The notes under the pieces were generated by a model that worked only from the letters and a program-made list of their open reading frames with translations, had not been told where the DNA came from and searched no databases. Both the position numbers and the translations under genes were made by a program. Shown here in pieces: positions 23,713 through 32,135 of a stretch of DNA of 40,591 nt (position 1 is the first letter of the stretch; each line of letters opens with the position of its first letter). The stretch lies in contig URLM01000012.1 in NCBI GenBank assembly GCA_900548775.1, positions 1 to 40,591 on the forward strand. The letters are read 5' to 3'. The stretch is from an uncultured Olsenella sp. (GTDB lineage: Bacteria > Actinomycetota > Coriobacteriia > Coriobacteriales > Atopobiaceae).

Positions 23713-24447
23713 CTATGCGCCCATGGCCCCGCCGCAGTACTCGCAGCGGCCGTTGGCGTCCGGGATGGTCGTCGCGCCGCAGAACGGGCAGGTACGCGCC
23801 GTCTTTGGCGCCGAGGCGGCAGCGACCTTCTCGCGCTCGCCCTCGCGCAGCTGCGTGAGGGCATCGCGAATCTCGCCCGCCTGCCGCTCGGCCTCGCGGA
23901 ACTCCACCGAGTTGCGCTCCTCGATCCGGTAGTCGTTCACCTTGAACGTGATCGAGTCGTAGTAGGGGACGTTCACGTGAATGGTCACGTAGACGTCGTA
24001 GTCGATGTCGTAGCGAGGCGGGTCGTAGCTGTGCTGCTCGCCGTCCTTGTCCTTCCAGTGAAGCTCGGTGCGGCTCTCGCGCGTCTCGGTGTCACAGCCT
24101 GTGACCTGCGAGAAGTCCAGCACGTCCGGGTTCGCGTCACGCCAGCGCGAGACCGAGGTCACCAGAAAGCGGCCGGCGTCCTCGTCCAGGAGCACCTTGG
24201 TGTCGCAGCCCAGCGTGCGCGTGACGTTGAAGGCGTCCACGCGCGCCTTGTTGGCCTCGCGCCAGTCGAGCTGCTCGCGGATCTGGTCGACCGTCGAGCG
24301 GCGCCTGTCGCTGAAGAACGGCGAGAGCTTATTGGCACACTCCTTACAGAGGTTGCCGTCCTCGAGCTTGCGGTTGCCGAGAAGCCCAATCTCGCCGCCG
24401 CAGATGCTGCAGGTCTTCTTCTCGAACATCTTTCCGAACAGTCCCAT
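23713..24447 (-). CDS. DUF4428 zinc-ribbon protein
   Basis: A 244-residue cytoplasmic protein. The N-terminal DUF4428-type zinc finger has Cys13, Cys16, Cys34 and Cys37 (TCSICGGEIGLL, NLCKECANKL). The middle part is beta-rich (VLLDEDAGRFLVTSVSRW, DIDYDVYVTIHVNVPYYD). A coiled segment EFREAERQAGEIRDAL leads to a second zinc ribbon at the C-terminus (TCPFCGATTIPD, CEYCGGAMG). GGAAAGGAG precedes the ATG at 24447. It lies 53 bases upstream of the lipoprotein gene on the same strand and may be cotranscribed with it. The DUF4428 call rests on the N-terminal pattern; function is unknown. Confidence 0.82.
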   Translation of the reverse strand: MGLFGKMFEKKTCSICGGEIGLLGNRKLEDGNLCKECANKLSPFFSDRRRSTVDQIREQLDWREANKARVDAFNVTRTLGCDTKVLLDEDAGRFLVTSVSRWRDANPDVLDFSQVTGCDTETRESRTELHWKDKDGEQHSYDPPRYDIDYDVYVTIHVNVPYYDSITFKVNDYRIEERNSVEFREAERQAGEIRDALTQLREGEREKVAAASAPKTARTCPFCGATTIPDANGRCEYCGGAMGA

Positions 24448-24537
24448 GGTCGCCTCTCCTTTCCACCTCTCACGATTGCCTGCGTCCCCAACACCCGTCA
24501 CCACAGATTGTGTCGCGAGCCCCCCCGTGCACAGAAG

Positions 24538-24568
24538 TGCCCCGCGGCCCATCCGGAACCGCGGGGCA
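24538..24568 (-). terminator. GC-rich hairpin between signalling operon and DUF4428 gene
   Basis: GCCCCGCGG (24539-24547) pairs perfectly with CCGCGGGGC (24559-24567), extended by one T-A pair. It lies 45-75 bases after the response regulator stop. There is no clear T-run, so it may be a factor-dependent or secondary terminator. Confidence 0.45.
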
Positions 24569-24581
24569 TGATGCGACGTCC

Positions 24582-24614
24582 AAAATGAGACAAAGGGACT
24601 GTCCCCTTGTCTCA
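24582..24614 (-). terminator. Terminator hairpin of the sensor-kinase-regulator operon
   Basis: Arms TGAGACAAAGGGAC (24586-24599) and GTCCCCTTGTCTCA (24601-24614) pair with one G-T mismatch around a single T. On the minus strand the hairpin is followed by ATTTTGG. The hairpin includes the TGA stop of the regulator gene. Confidence 0.6.
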
Positions 24615-25226
24615 CATCCCGGGGACGATGAGGCCGTTGGAGACGGCGTGCACCGCCAGGCGCAGGATGTTGTCGTAGCCGGTCTTTGCGAGAATCTCGG
24701 AGATGTGCCGCTTGACCGTTCCCTCGCTGAGGTAGAGCTCTGCGGCTATCTCCTTTCTCGTCTTGGACTCGCACACCAGACGCAGGATGTCTATCTCCAC
24801 CGGAGTAAGTTCCACGCCGTCGGGGATGATTCGCTGCTTGGAGAGCGGGAACGTGGAGTAGCCCTCCATGGTCGAGCGAATGATGCCGAGAAGTTCGCCC
24901 GTCCCAACGTTCTTGTAGACAAAGCTGTCCACGCCCGCCTCGCGCGCGCGGTCCACGAAGGTTATCTCGGGCAGCCCGGTCATGATGACCACGCGCACGC
25001 CGGGCAGCTCCTCCTTGATGAGCCGCGCGGCAACGATGCCGCTCGAGTCGTTCTCGGTGCACACGTCGAGAAGCGCGCAGGTGGCGCCAGACCGCCGCGT
25101 TGCCTCAAGGGCGTCCGCGGCGTTGGCGAGAGACGCCACAACCTCCATGTCCTGCTGCGCGTTGATGGTGCAGGCGAGCGAGTCCCTAAGCATTGCCTGG
25201 TCCTCGACAAGCACGATGCGAATCAT
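24612..25226 (-). CDS. NarL/LuxR family response regulator
   Basis: A 204-residue regulator. The receiver domain starts MIRIVLVEDQAMLRDSL with Asp9, phospho-acceptor Asp54 in CALLDVCTEND, MTGLPE and the conserved Lys in SFVYKNVG. The GerE domain is LTPVEIDILRLVCESKTR and then GTVKRHISEILAKTGYDN. The ATG at 25226 overlaps the kinase stop (ATGA). It is the last gene of a three-gene operon; the stop codon lies inside the terminator hairpin. Targets are unknown; the divergent SPFH gene is a candidate. Confidence 0.93.
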   Translation of the reverse strand: MIRIVLVEDQAMLRDSLACTINAQQDMEVVASLANAADALEATRRSGATCALLDVCTENDSSGIVAARLIKEELPGVRVVIMTGLPEITFVDRAREAGVDSFVYKNVGTGELLGIIRSTMEGYSTFPLSKQRIIPDGVELTPVEIDILRLVCESKTRKEIAAELYLSEGTVKRHISEILAKTGYDNILRLAVHAVSNGLIVPGM

Positions 25227-26734
25227 GCGCGCCCCCTCTCATCCTGGGTTTCTGAGGTGAATGCCTGGTCCTCTGAGCCGAGCGCGCCGGCCCACGCCTC
25301 CGATACCGTGCCATCTTCACTCGCCGGCAACACGACCTCGACGGAGAAGGGTGGCCCAGCGCTCACGTCAAACGAGGCACCCACGGCCGCGGCAATCCGC
25401 CGCATGCCGGGAATGCCCGTGCCCTCGACAATTTCCTCTGGCACACAGCCGTCGTTGGTCACACTCAGCGCCGCCGCGCCGCCAGGGCCCCGGCAGATCC
25501 TCACGTCCACGCGCCGCGCCTGGGCGTGCTTTGCGGCGTTGGTCACCGCCTCGAGGACTATCTCGGCAAACGCGCGGGCCACCGCCTCGTCCGCCGGAAG
25601 CTCGCCCACAATGCGGACCTCCACGCCCACAAGCGAGAAGGCGCTTCGGATGGACTCCAAACCAGCGCTCGCTGCAGGCAGGTCCGTCTCGGCAAGGTCG
25701 TCCACGATGCCGTTGAGAAGCCCGGTTATGCGCTCGAGCGACTCCGGGTCGTCTCGGTCGTCCTCGAGGAAGCGATGGAGTATCGAGAGGCGCGAGCCGA
25801 TGGTGTCGTGCACGCGCGACTTCATGCGCATGATCGCCTCGGCCTCGGCCACCTTGCGGACCTGCATCATCGACGCGCGCAGCTCCTCGTTCGCCGCCTC
25901 CAGGAGCCGGTTGACGCTCTCCAGGCGCGCGTTGATCGCCACCTCCTCGGTCACGTCGAACGCCATCACGCGCTCGCAGGGCGTCCTGCGCAGCACCGCC
26001 CTGTCGCGCACGAAGAGGCAGGTCATCTCGTTGTCCACGTCAACGAGCAGCTGGTCGACGGCGACCTCGCGGGCCTGCCCCTCGAGTCTCTCCCACAGCC
26101 CGTGCGCGTCCGCCAAGTCCGTCGACAGCCCCAGGCGCGTTAGGCTCGCGCGCATGGCGTCGTTCATGAAGAGCACCTCGCACCTCTCGTTCATCCACAT
26201 CACACCCTCGGGCAGGGCGTCCAGCGCATCGATAACCGAGAGGCGCGAGACCGAGGTCTTGCTGTCACGGATGTCGAGCGCCAGCGTTGCCGGGACGCGC
26301 GCTGTGAAGAACGAGACGTCGACGATCAGGAGCAGCGAGGAGCCCTCCCCCATGGCGTCGATGACCGGCGGCGTGCAGCAGGCGAGAAGCACCGACTCGG
26401 CCGCCATCCAGGGACGGCGCAGGCGAAAGGCGCAGACGCCGCCCAGGGTGGCGGTGAGGACGTTTGCCCAGAGCAGGGGTTCCACCCGAAGGAGCACAGG
26501 ATGCAGCCACAGGAGGACGATTCCTTGGTTCTCCATGACCGAGTTCGACACGGTGCAGACGAACAGCAGGTGAACGGCGAGCATGGCCTCATACCAGACG
26601 CAGAGCCAGCGCGGCCTGCCATCCTGCCGCACCGAGGCAAAGCACGCATGGATGGTCTGGCCCGCGGTAAGCAGGTAGGAGACCCCGCAGATCACGAGGA
26701 GCGTCGAGACCCTCATCGAGAAGAGATGGCTCAC
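25223..26734 (-). CDS. Membrane histidine kinase with PAS-like region
   Basis: A 503-residue kinase. The first 155 residues hold about five hydrophobic helices. A PAS-like region covers about 165-265 (IDALDALPEGVMWMNERCEVLFMND), followed by a coiled coil and an H-box variant MRMKSRVHDTIGSRLSILHR with His309. The ATPase part has LEAVTNAAKHAQARRVD with Asn399 and GTGIPGMRRIAAAVGASF. The GTG start at 26734 overlaps the stop of the preceding sensor gene (GTGA), so the three genes are translationally coupled. It is the only protein of the trio with clearly intact kinase motifs. Confidence 0.9.
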   Translation of the reverse strand: MSHLFSMRVSTLLVICGVSYLLTAGQTIHACFASVRQDGRPRWLCVWYEAMLAVHLLFVCTVSNSVMENQGIVLLWLHPVLLRVEPLLWANVLTATLGGVCAFRLRRPWMAAESVLLACCTPPVIDAMGEGSSLLLIVDVSFFTARVPATLALDIRDSKTSVSRLSVIDALDALPEGVMWMNERCEVLFMNDAMRASLTRLGLSTDLADAHGLWERLEGQAREVAVDQLLVDVDNEMTCLFVRDRAVLRRTPCERVMAFDVTEEVAINARLESVNRLLEAANEELRASMMQVRKVAEAEAIMRMKSRVHDTIGSRLSILHRFLEDDRDDPESLERITGLLNGIVDDLAETDLPAASAGLESIRSAFSLVGVEVRIVGELPADEAVARAFAEIVLEAVTNAAKHAQARRVDVRICRGPGGAAALSVTNDGCVPEEIVEGTGIPGMRRIAAAVGASFDVSAGPPFSVEVVLPASEDGTVSEAWAGALGSEDQAFTSETQDERGRA

Positions 26735-28560
26735 GTCTCCCCACCCTCCTCCCGCGCGTCGCCGCCCACGCTGAGGCGAACAGCCGCGTTGAGCGAGGTT
26801 GGGGACAGCTCGAGGGAGAGGCTGCCGTGGGAGCCCGCAAGGTCTTCTCGCAGGCTCGATGCCGCGGCCTCCAAGCGCGCCGCGTCCATCTGCGCCGCGT
26901 CAAGCGCCGCCCGCATCTCCACGCCCTTCTCGTCCCCGCTCACGAAGAGCATGAGGATGGGGTCGGTGGCAAAGAGCGCAACGGAGGCCACGTCGTACAG
27001 GCAGTCGTAGAGCGAGCTCACCACGGGCGCCGGAAGCTCGCTCTCCAGGCTCACCATCGCTGCGCAGTCGACGCCAATGGAGCGCAGGTCAGAGGCCGTC
27101 TCGTTAAAGACGAGCTGCAGACGGTCGCGGTCGAACTCGGGATTGCTCCTCTCGGAGAGGACGAGTGCGCCCTTTCGCTTGCAGTAGGCCACAAGGAGCT
27201 TGACCTCGGTGAGCATGTCTCGCCTTCGCGCCCGGTCGCCTGGCGCCCCCCTTGGAAGCGTGGCGAGAAGCTCGCGCATGTGCCCCACCTTATCCGAGAT
27301 GGACCCCTCGATGCTCAGGAGCAGGCGCTCCTCGCTCTCGAGGCGCCAGAGCTCGCGGCGGAGGCCGCTCTCGTGCCTAAGGACCTCGTTGCTTCTCCGC
27401 AGGCGGTCCTGACGCTCGGTGAGCATGCGGCGCTGCTCGTCCAGAAGCGCCACGTCCTCGGCAAGAAGCGCCGCCCCGCCGCTTACCCCATAGACCTTGA
27501 AGAGCGCGTGCGGGATGGCCGAGGTCCTAAACCTCGTGACCCTGTCGCGCGTCCTTGAACGCGCCACCCGCAGCGTGAGGTCGAGGACGGGAGTGGGTAC
27601 GGGCCCGGCCGAGGCGGTCGAGAAGGCAACCGAGCCGTCCCTCGTGAGGACCTTGAGGTCGAGCGGCAGGCGCGAGAAGGCCTCGCCATACCAGGCGTAC
27701 GAGGGCAAAAGGCCAAAGTCCAGCGCAAGCTCCAGAAGCACCACAACTACCAGGGAATAGTTGAGGGAGAAGTTGGTCTTGATTGCAAACTCGTGGCGCA
27801 GGGCGTACATGAGGCTGTAGGCGCCAAAGGGAACAGCCGCCATGACGAGAAGCGCGATGACGCCGTGCAGCCTCCGACGCGACGCGGCAAAGAGGAGGAC
27901 AAAGAAGCCCAGGTACTCCGCCACATAGACCGCAACCGCAAACCAGTAGCCCCAGTTGTAGACGTAGACCTCCTGCCAGTCTGGCCTCGAGATGTCAAAC
28001 GAGAAGACCTGCAGGTGGAAGGAGTTGGTGAGCACCAGGGCAATGATCGCGATGCTTGTCGCCCAGGCAGCTCGTCGCAGGAGAGGAGCCCACGGCTTGT
28101 TGTCGAGCGCCGACGCGCGCAGGGCGCACAGCAGGCAAAGCAGCGGTATGAGCGTCATGGGCACGTAAAAGAGATACCAGAGAAAGGCTGTGAGCTGGGG
28201 ATTGTTGATGGTGTGACGGTATTTGACAATCACGTCGAGCATCCACAGGCCCACGAGCAGGGCAACGCCCTTGAGGCAGTGGCGAATGTGCGAATCCGAG
28301 CACCTCACATGAACCGAGAATCCCCAGACCGCCGTTGCCGGGGCCATGAGGATCATGAGCCCTGAGGTCGAGGAGGGCACCACGCTGTAGGAGCCAGACG
28401 GCCAGAAGAAAGACCCGTACAAGAACCTTGCGCTGCCCGGCTCGGGCGGGGGTGTGCTACCAAACGCCTGCATGGCGAGAAAGACCAGGCACAGGAGGGC
28501 CCCTCCGGCGCATGCGCCGGCGATGGCCTTTCGCGCAAACGTGTCGTCAGACCTGCTCAC
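26731..28560 (-). CDS. Seven-helix membrane sensor with degenerate kinase-like C-terminus
   Basis: A 609-residue protein. About eight or nine hydrophobic helices lie in residues 8-310 (AGGALLCLVFLAMQAFG, GVALLVGLWMLDVIV, YSLVVVVLLELALDFG), similar to 7TM histidine-kinase sensor domains. A short linker domain and a coiled coil follow (LLDEQRRMLTERQDRLRRSN). Where a HisKA_3 and ATPase domain would be expected, the sequence has no phospho-acceptor His in an REIHD-like box and no N-box Asn; SSLYDCLYDVASVALFATD stands in its place, and G-boxes are absent. The GTG start at 28560 has AGAGGGGA 7 bases upstream; earlier starts fall in a 27-bp tandem repeat. It is probably a pseudokinase partner of the downstream kinase. 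Confidence 0.8.
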   Translation of the reverse strand: MSRSDDTFARKAIAGACAGGALLCLVFLAMQAFGSTPPPEPGSARFLYGSFFWPSGSYSVVPSSTSGLMILMAPATAVWGFSVHVRCSDSHIRHCLKGVALLVGLWMLDVIVKYRHTINNPQLTAFLWYLFYVPMTLIPLLCLLCALRASALDNKPWAPLLRRAAWATSIAIIALVLTNSFHLQVFSFDISRPDWQEVYVYNWGYWFAVAVYVAEYLGFFVLLFAASRRRLHGVIALLVMAAVPFGAYSLMYALRHEFAIKTNFSLNYSLVVVVLLELALDFGLLPSYAWYGEAFSRLPLDLKVLTRDGSVAFSTASAGPVPTPVLDLTLRVARSRTRDRVTRFRTSAIPHALFKVYGVSGGAALLAEDVALLDEQRRMLTERQDRLRRSNEVLRHESGLRRELWRLESEERLLLSIEGSISDKVGHMRELLATLPRGAPGDRARRRDMLTEVKLLVAYCKRKGALVLSERSNPEFDRDRLQLVFNETASDLRSIGVDCAAMVSLESELPAPVVSSLYDCLYDVASVALFATDPILMLFVSGDEKGVEMRAALDAAQMDAARLEAAASSLREDLAGSHGSLSLELSPTSLNAAVRLSVGGDAREEGGET

Positions 28561-28572
28561 GCGGGTGTCCCC

Positions 28573-28636
28573 TCTCACTCGCGCCCCAATGGCGACCCAT
28601 ACGCCCATTCCCCCAACGGCGGCCCACACGCCCATT
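28573..28636. repeat. 27-bp tandem repeat before the sensor gene
   Basis: On the minus strand the unit ATGGGCGTGTGGGCCGCCGT occurs twice in succession with four or so changes (second copy ATGGGCGTATGGGTCGCCAT). It reads in frame with the sensor gene as MGVWAAVGG-MGVWVAIGA. It could be a coding extension, or a non-coding repeat upstream of the GTG start at 28560. Confidence 0.55.
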
Positions 28637-28787
28637 CTAGTCACGCCGCACGCGGTGCTTTGGGTCGCGCGGCCAACGTTCGACAGGCGTTTTGGGACGT
28701 TCGGTAATTCCACCAGGAGGGCGCACGAATCACCCTGATGGTGAGGGCACGTTGCCCGACGGACATGATGTCGAAGGAGCGTGGACC
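28637..28787. promoter_or_regulatory. Divergent control region of sensor operon and SPFH gene
   Basis: Holds ACGTTCG at about 28676 and again at 28698, on either side of a T-rich centre (GGCGTTTTGGG). These direct repeats could be a binding site for the adjacent response regulator. AAGGAG at 28774-28779 is the ribosome-binding site of the SPFH gene. Promoter boxes are not clear. Confidence 0.35.
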
Positions 28788-29954
28788 ATGGGACTTCTGA
28801 GAGCTGGGATGGGTGCCGTGGGCGGGGTTCTCGCCGACTCCTGGCGTGAATACTTCTACTGCGACTCGCTTGACGCGAACACCCTCGTGGTCAAGGGACG
28901 CAAGCGGGTCTCGGCACAGGGGCGCTCGTCCAACACGCGCGGCGAGGACAACATCATCTCCAACGGATCGGTCATCGCCGTGAACGAGGGCCAGTACATG
29001 ATCATCGTGGAGCAGGGCGCGGTGGTCGAGGCGTGCGGCGAGCCCGGCGAGTTCGTGTTCGACAGCTCAACGGAGCCGAGCCTCCTCTTTGGCGAGGGCG
29101 GCTCGCTCGGCGAGAGGATACTGGCGTCATTCGATCGCGTGGGCACGCGCTTCTCGTTTGGCGGAGACACCGGCAAGGACCAGCGGATCTACTTCTTCAA
29201 CGCCAAGGAGATCGTGGGCAACAAGTACGGGACGGCGGCGCCGGTGCCCTTCCGCGTGGTGGACAACAACATCGGGCTGGACGTAGACATCTCTGTGCGG
29301 TGCAACGGAGAGTACTCGTACCGGATCGTCGACCCGCTCATGTTCTACAAGAACGTGTCCGGCAACGTCGAGGAGCCGTACACGCGCGACAAGATCGACT
29401 CCCAGCTCAAGAGCGAACTGCTGACTGCGCTGCAGCCGGCGTTTGCGCGCATCTCGTCGATGGGCGTGCGCTACTCGGCGGTCCCCGCGCACACGAAGGA
29501 GCTGGCACAGGCGCTCAACGAGGAGCTCTCCGAGTCCTGGGGGCAGATGCGCGGCATCGAGGTGGCGGCGTTTGGCGTGAACTCGATCGTCGCTTCGCCC
29601 GAGGACGAGGCTATGATCAAGGACCTGCAGAAGGCCGCGGTAATGAGAGACCCCACGATGGCGGCGGCCAACCTGGCGGCCTCGCAGGCGGACGCCATGC
29701 GCATGGCGGCGTCCAACACCGCAGGCGCGGCCGTTGGGTTCATGGGCATGGGAATGGCAAACGCCATGGGCGGCGGCATGAACATGCAGGGGCTCTACGG
29801 CATGGGTGCCGGAGGCGGGGCGACGCCGGCGGCGGGCGGCGGGGCGCCGACAGCAGCCTCGGCGCCAACCGCAGCGCCCGACACCTGGACCTGCTCGTGC
29901 GGAGCACAGAACACGGGACGCTTCTGCAGCAACTGCGGAAGTCCGCGCCCGTAG
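28788..29954 (+). CDS. SPFH/Band 7 domain protein with C-terminal zinc ribbon (YdjI type)
   Basis: A 388-residue protein resembling the YdjI or 'virion core protein' group of SPFH proteins. The N-terminal part has WREYFYCDSLDANTLVVKG. The SPFH-type strands follow (NDIISNGSVIAVNEGQYMII, GAVVEACGEPGEFVFD, PVPFRVVDNNIGLDVDISVR), then a helical part (KSELLTALQPAFARISSMG). A Met/Gly/Ala-rich stretch precedes the terminal zinc ribbon CSCGAQNTGRFCSNCG. The ATG at 28788 has AAGGAG 8 bases upstream. By family knowledge such proteins form membrane-associated assemblies linked to envelope stress. It is divergent from the sensor/kinase/regulator operon. Confidence 0.88.
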   Translation: MGLLRAGMGAVGGVLADSWREYFYCDSLDANTLVVKGRKRVSAQGRSSNTRGEDNIISNGSVIAVNEGQYMIIVEQGAVVEACGEPGEFVFDSSTEPSLLFGEGGSLGERILASFDRVGTRFSFGGDTGKDQRIYFFNAKEIVGNKYGTAAPVPFRVVDNNIGLDVDISVRCNGEYSYRIVDPLMFYKNVSGNVEEPYTRDKIDSQLKSELLTALQPAFARISSMGVRYSAVPAHTKELAQALNEELSESWGQMRGIEVAAFGVNSIVASPEDEAMIKDLQKAAVMRDPTMAAANLAASQADAMRMAASNTAGAAVGFMGMGMANAMGGGMNMQGLYGMGAGGGATPAAGGGAPTAASAPTAAPDTWTCSCGAQNTGRFCSNCGSPRP

Positions 29955-29969
29955 GCCACAAAGGGTGCG

Positions 29970-30256
29970 GTCGCGTTGCGACGACGGCGCTGCAACGAAG
30001 GCGCTGCGACGACGGCGCGGCCGCCTGCAATGAGCCCTCCGGCGAGATTCTGACGCCGGAGGGCTTCCTTTGGACGTGATTGCTGCGGGAACCCATCTCC
30101 CGGCGAGCTTTTCTCGCCGGAGGGGCCCTTTTGTACGCGATTGCTGCGGGAACGCATGCTTCGGCGCCGAAATGGCGCCGGAGCGGGGGCACCGTACGCC
30201 GCGGCCGCGGGAACGCGCCCTCCGGCGAGAGGCCCCCCAGCGCGAGGACCCAGGGC
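29970..30256. repeat. Composite repeat, left copy: GACGACGGCG tract plus family A array
   Basis: Starts with GGTCGCG and a GACGACGGCGCTGCAACGAA tract, then has about four family A hairpins joined by TTTGGACGTGATTGCTGCGG connectors. With the family B element at 30257-30324 it forms a unit of about 355 bases that recurs in the same order and orientation at about 34769-35146, on the other side of the PTS cluster. Confidence 0.8.
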
Positions 30257-30324
30257 GATACGCATTCGCGCCCCGAACCTGTATCGACCTGCGCGGGTCA
30301 CACGTTCGGGCACGAACGTGTATC
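30257..30324. repeat. 68-bp three-dyad element (family B), copy 3
   Basis: Begins GATACGCATTCG, centre GACCTGCGCGGGTC, ends CACGAACGTGTATC. Arms differ from other copies at several positions; the right dyad changed as a pair (ACGTTCG with CGAACGT instead of ACATTCG with CGAATGT). Confidence 0.85.
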
Positions 30325-30359
30325 GGTGGGGGCTCGGGCTGGGGTCGGAAGGCGCGGTG

Positions 30360-30608
30360 CGAGAGCCTCAGGAGCCTCCGCGTTCCCCTGCGGCCGCGGA
30401 AACGCGCCCTCCGGCGAGATTCTGACGCCGGAGGGCTTCCCTTGGACGTGATTGCTGCGACAACGCGCCTTCCGGCGAGAAATCGACGCCGGAGGGTCCC
30501 TTATGGACGTAATTGCTGCGATAACGCGATCATCGGCGCCGAAATGGCGCCGGAGCGGGAACTCCGTACGCCGCGGCCGCGGGAACGCGCCCTCCGGCGA
30601 GAGGCCCC
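30360..30608. repeat. Family A hairpin array, second block
   Basis: Four hairpins with cores CTCCGGCGAGATTCTGACGC, TTCCGGCGAGAAATCGACGC, CATCGGCGCCGAAATGGCGC and CTCCGGCGAGAGG, spaced about 60 bases, with GGACGTGATTGCTGCG-like connectors. No gene lies in 29955-30681. Confidence 0.8.
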
Positions 30609-30615
30609 TGGCGAG

Positions 30616-30648
30616 AAAAAGCGCGGACCCGCACCCGCGAGTCCGCGC
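30616..30648 (-). terminator. Rho-independent terminator of the PTS operon
   Basis: On the minus strand GCGCGGAC pairs with GTCCGCGC around a 12-base loop and is followed by TTTTTCTC. It lies 34 bases after the stop of the IIC gene. Confidence 0.85.
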
Positions 30649-30681
30649 AAAAGGTCAAGCATGCACGAGCCGGTTGGTTCT

Positions 30682-32073
30682 CTACTCCTCGGGAGTGTGG
30701 TTGATAACCGGGCTCTTGGTCTTGATGAAGTTGGGGATGAAGGCCACAACCAGCAGGATGGCAAGGATAACGTAGACGCCGGTGGGTCCGAAGGCGGCAG
30801 CGGTGCGGCCAAGGGTGATGCCGATCACTCCAAAGTCGAAGTCGCCGAAGGTGGTGTTCTGGAAGCCGAAGACGCTCAGAACGGGGAGCAGCAGGGCCGG
30901 GGCGAAGGTGATGAGCAGGCCGTTGACGAAGGCACCAAGCGCTGCGCCCTTGCGACCACCGGTCGCGTTGCCAAAGATGCCGGCGGTAGCGCCGCAGAAG
31001 AAGTGAGGAACCATGCCGGGGATGATGAAGACGCCCATGGTGGCACCCACGATGAACATGCCAACCACGCCGCCGATGAAGGAGGCAACAAAGCCGAGGA
31101 TGACGGCCGTGGGGGCATACGGGAAGAACACGGCGCAGTCGACGGCGGGAATGGCGCCGGGGATGAGCTTGTTCGAGATGCCCTGGAAGGCAGGCACGAG
31201 GTCAGCGAGAATCATGCGGACGCCGTTGTAGACGATGGTGACGCCAACGGCGAAGGAGAGCGCGCAGGTAAGGGCGTAGACGATGAAGTTGTCGCCACCG
31301 GCAAGCTCGTCAACCACGGCGGGGTCGGCAACCCAGGCAACGATGCCGGTCAGCAGGTAGAAGAACGCCATGGTCAGGCCGGTGGAGATGGTGGTGTCAC
31401 GCAGGAAGGCAAGGCTCTCGGGAACTTCGATCTTCTCGGTGCTGTTCTCCTCTGCATCCTTCTTGAAGATGCTGCCCACGGCAGCGGAGATGTAGTACGC
31501 AAGGGAGCCAAAGTGGCCCATGGCAATCTCGTCGCCCTCGGTGACCTTCTCGGTGAAGTGCTGGCCAACGGCGGGGAGCATGGCGCTCACGAGGCCGAGG
31601 AACAGGCCGCCCGTGATGACCAGGGGAACATCGGTGAAGCCAGAGGCCTGGAGCACGGCGGAGAGCAGACAGGCCATGAAGAGGCTGTGGTGGCCGGTGA
31701 GGAAGATGTACTTAAACTTGGTGAAGCGGGCGATCAGGATGTTGACCACGTAGCCGAGAATCAGGATGACCATGGTCTGGACGCCAAGGACCGTCTGCGC
31801 CATGGAGACGATGACCTCGTTGTTGGGAACGACGCCCTGGATGTGGAAGCCGGTCTCGATGAAGGTGCCGAGAGGGGCAAGGTTGGTCTGAATGAGTCCG
31901 GCGCCCGCAGAGAGCATGAGGTAGCCGAGGATGGGCTTCAGGGTGCCGGTCATGATCTTGTGGGCGGGACGCTTGAGTGCCACAAGGCCCACAAACGAGA
32001 ACAGACCCATGATCCACGCCGGCTTGGTGAGAATAGACTCAAAGAACTTGAGAATGACGAGAACTGCGTCCAT
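30682..32073 (-). CDS. PTS system IIC component, ascorbate/UlaA family
   Basis: A 463-residue membrane permease with about ten to twelve hydrophobic segments. It is recognised as the UlaA/SgaT family by the start MDAVLVILKFFESILTKPAW, GLVALKRPAHKIMTGTLKPI, TGHHSLFMACLLSAVLQASG and FFCGATAGIFGNATGGRKGA. Length matches (about 465). ATG at 32073 was chosen because GGAG is 8 bases upstream; the ATG two codons earlier overlaps that site. It moves the sugar while IIB phosphorylates it. It is the last gene of the operon. The presence of a transaldolase rather than ascorbate-pathway enzymes suggests that the sugar is not ascorbate but a related acid or pentitol; this is inference. Confidence 0.9.
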   Translation of the reverse strand: MDAVLVILKFFESILTKPAWIMGLFSFVGLVALKRPAHKIMTGTLKPILGYLMLSAGAGLIQTNLAPLGTFIETGFHIQGVVPNNEVIVSMAQTVLGVQTMVILILGYVVNILIARFTKFKYIFLTGHHSLFMACLLSAVLQASGFTDVPLVITGGLFLGLVSAMLPAVGQHFTEKVTEGDEIAMGHFGSLAYYISAAVGSIFKKDAEENSTEKIEVPESLAFLRDTTISTGLTMAFFYLLTGIVAWVADPAVVDELAGGDNFIVYALTCALSFAVGVTIVYNGVRMILADLVPAFQGISNKLIPGAIPAVDCAVFFPYAPTAVILGFVASFIGGVVGMFIVGATMGVFIIPGMVPHFFCGATAGIFGNATGGRKGAALGAFVNGLLITFAPALLLPVLSVFGFQNTTFGDFDFGVIGITLGRTAAAFGPTGVYVILAILLVVAFIPNFIKTKSPVINHTPEE

Positions 32074-32135
32074 ATACATCTCCTTCGATAGTTACTGCTC
32101 GCACCTGGCTGCTGGTCCCAGGCGCAACCTCATCG

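Noticed and set aside
24510..26573. 687-residue plus-strand frame
   Set aside because: Antisense to the regulator/kinase pair, whose motifs are complete.
30070..32091. 673-residue plus-strand frame
   Set aside because: Crosses repeats and lies antisense to the PTS IIC gene; the first part is only translated family A repeats.
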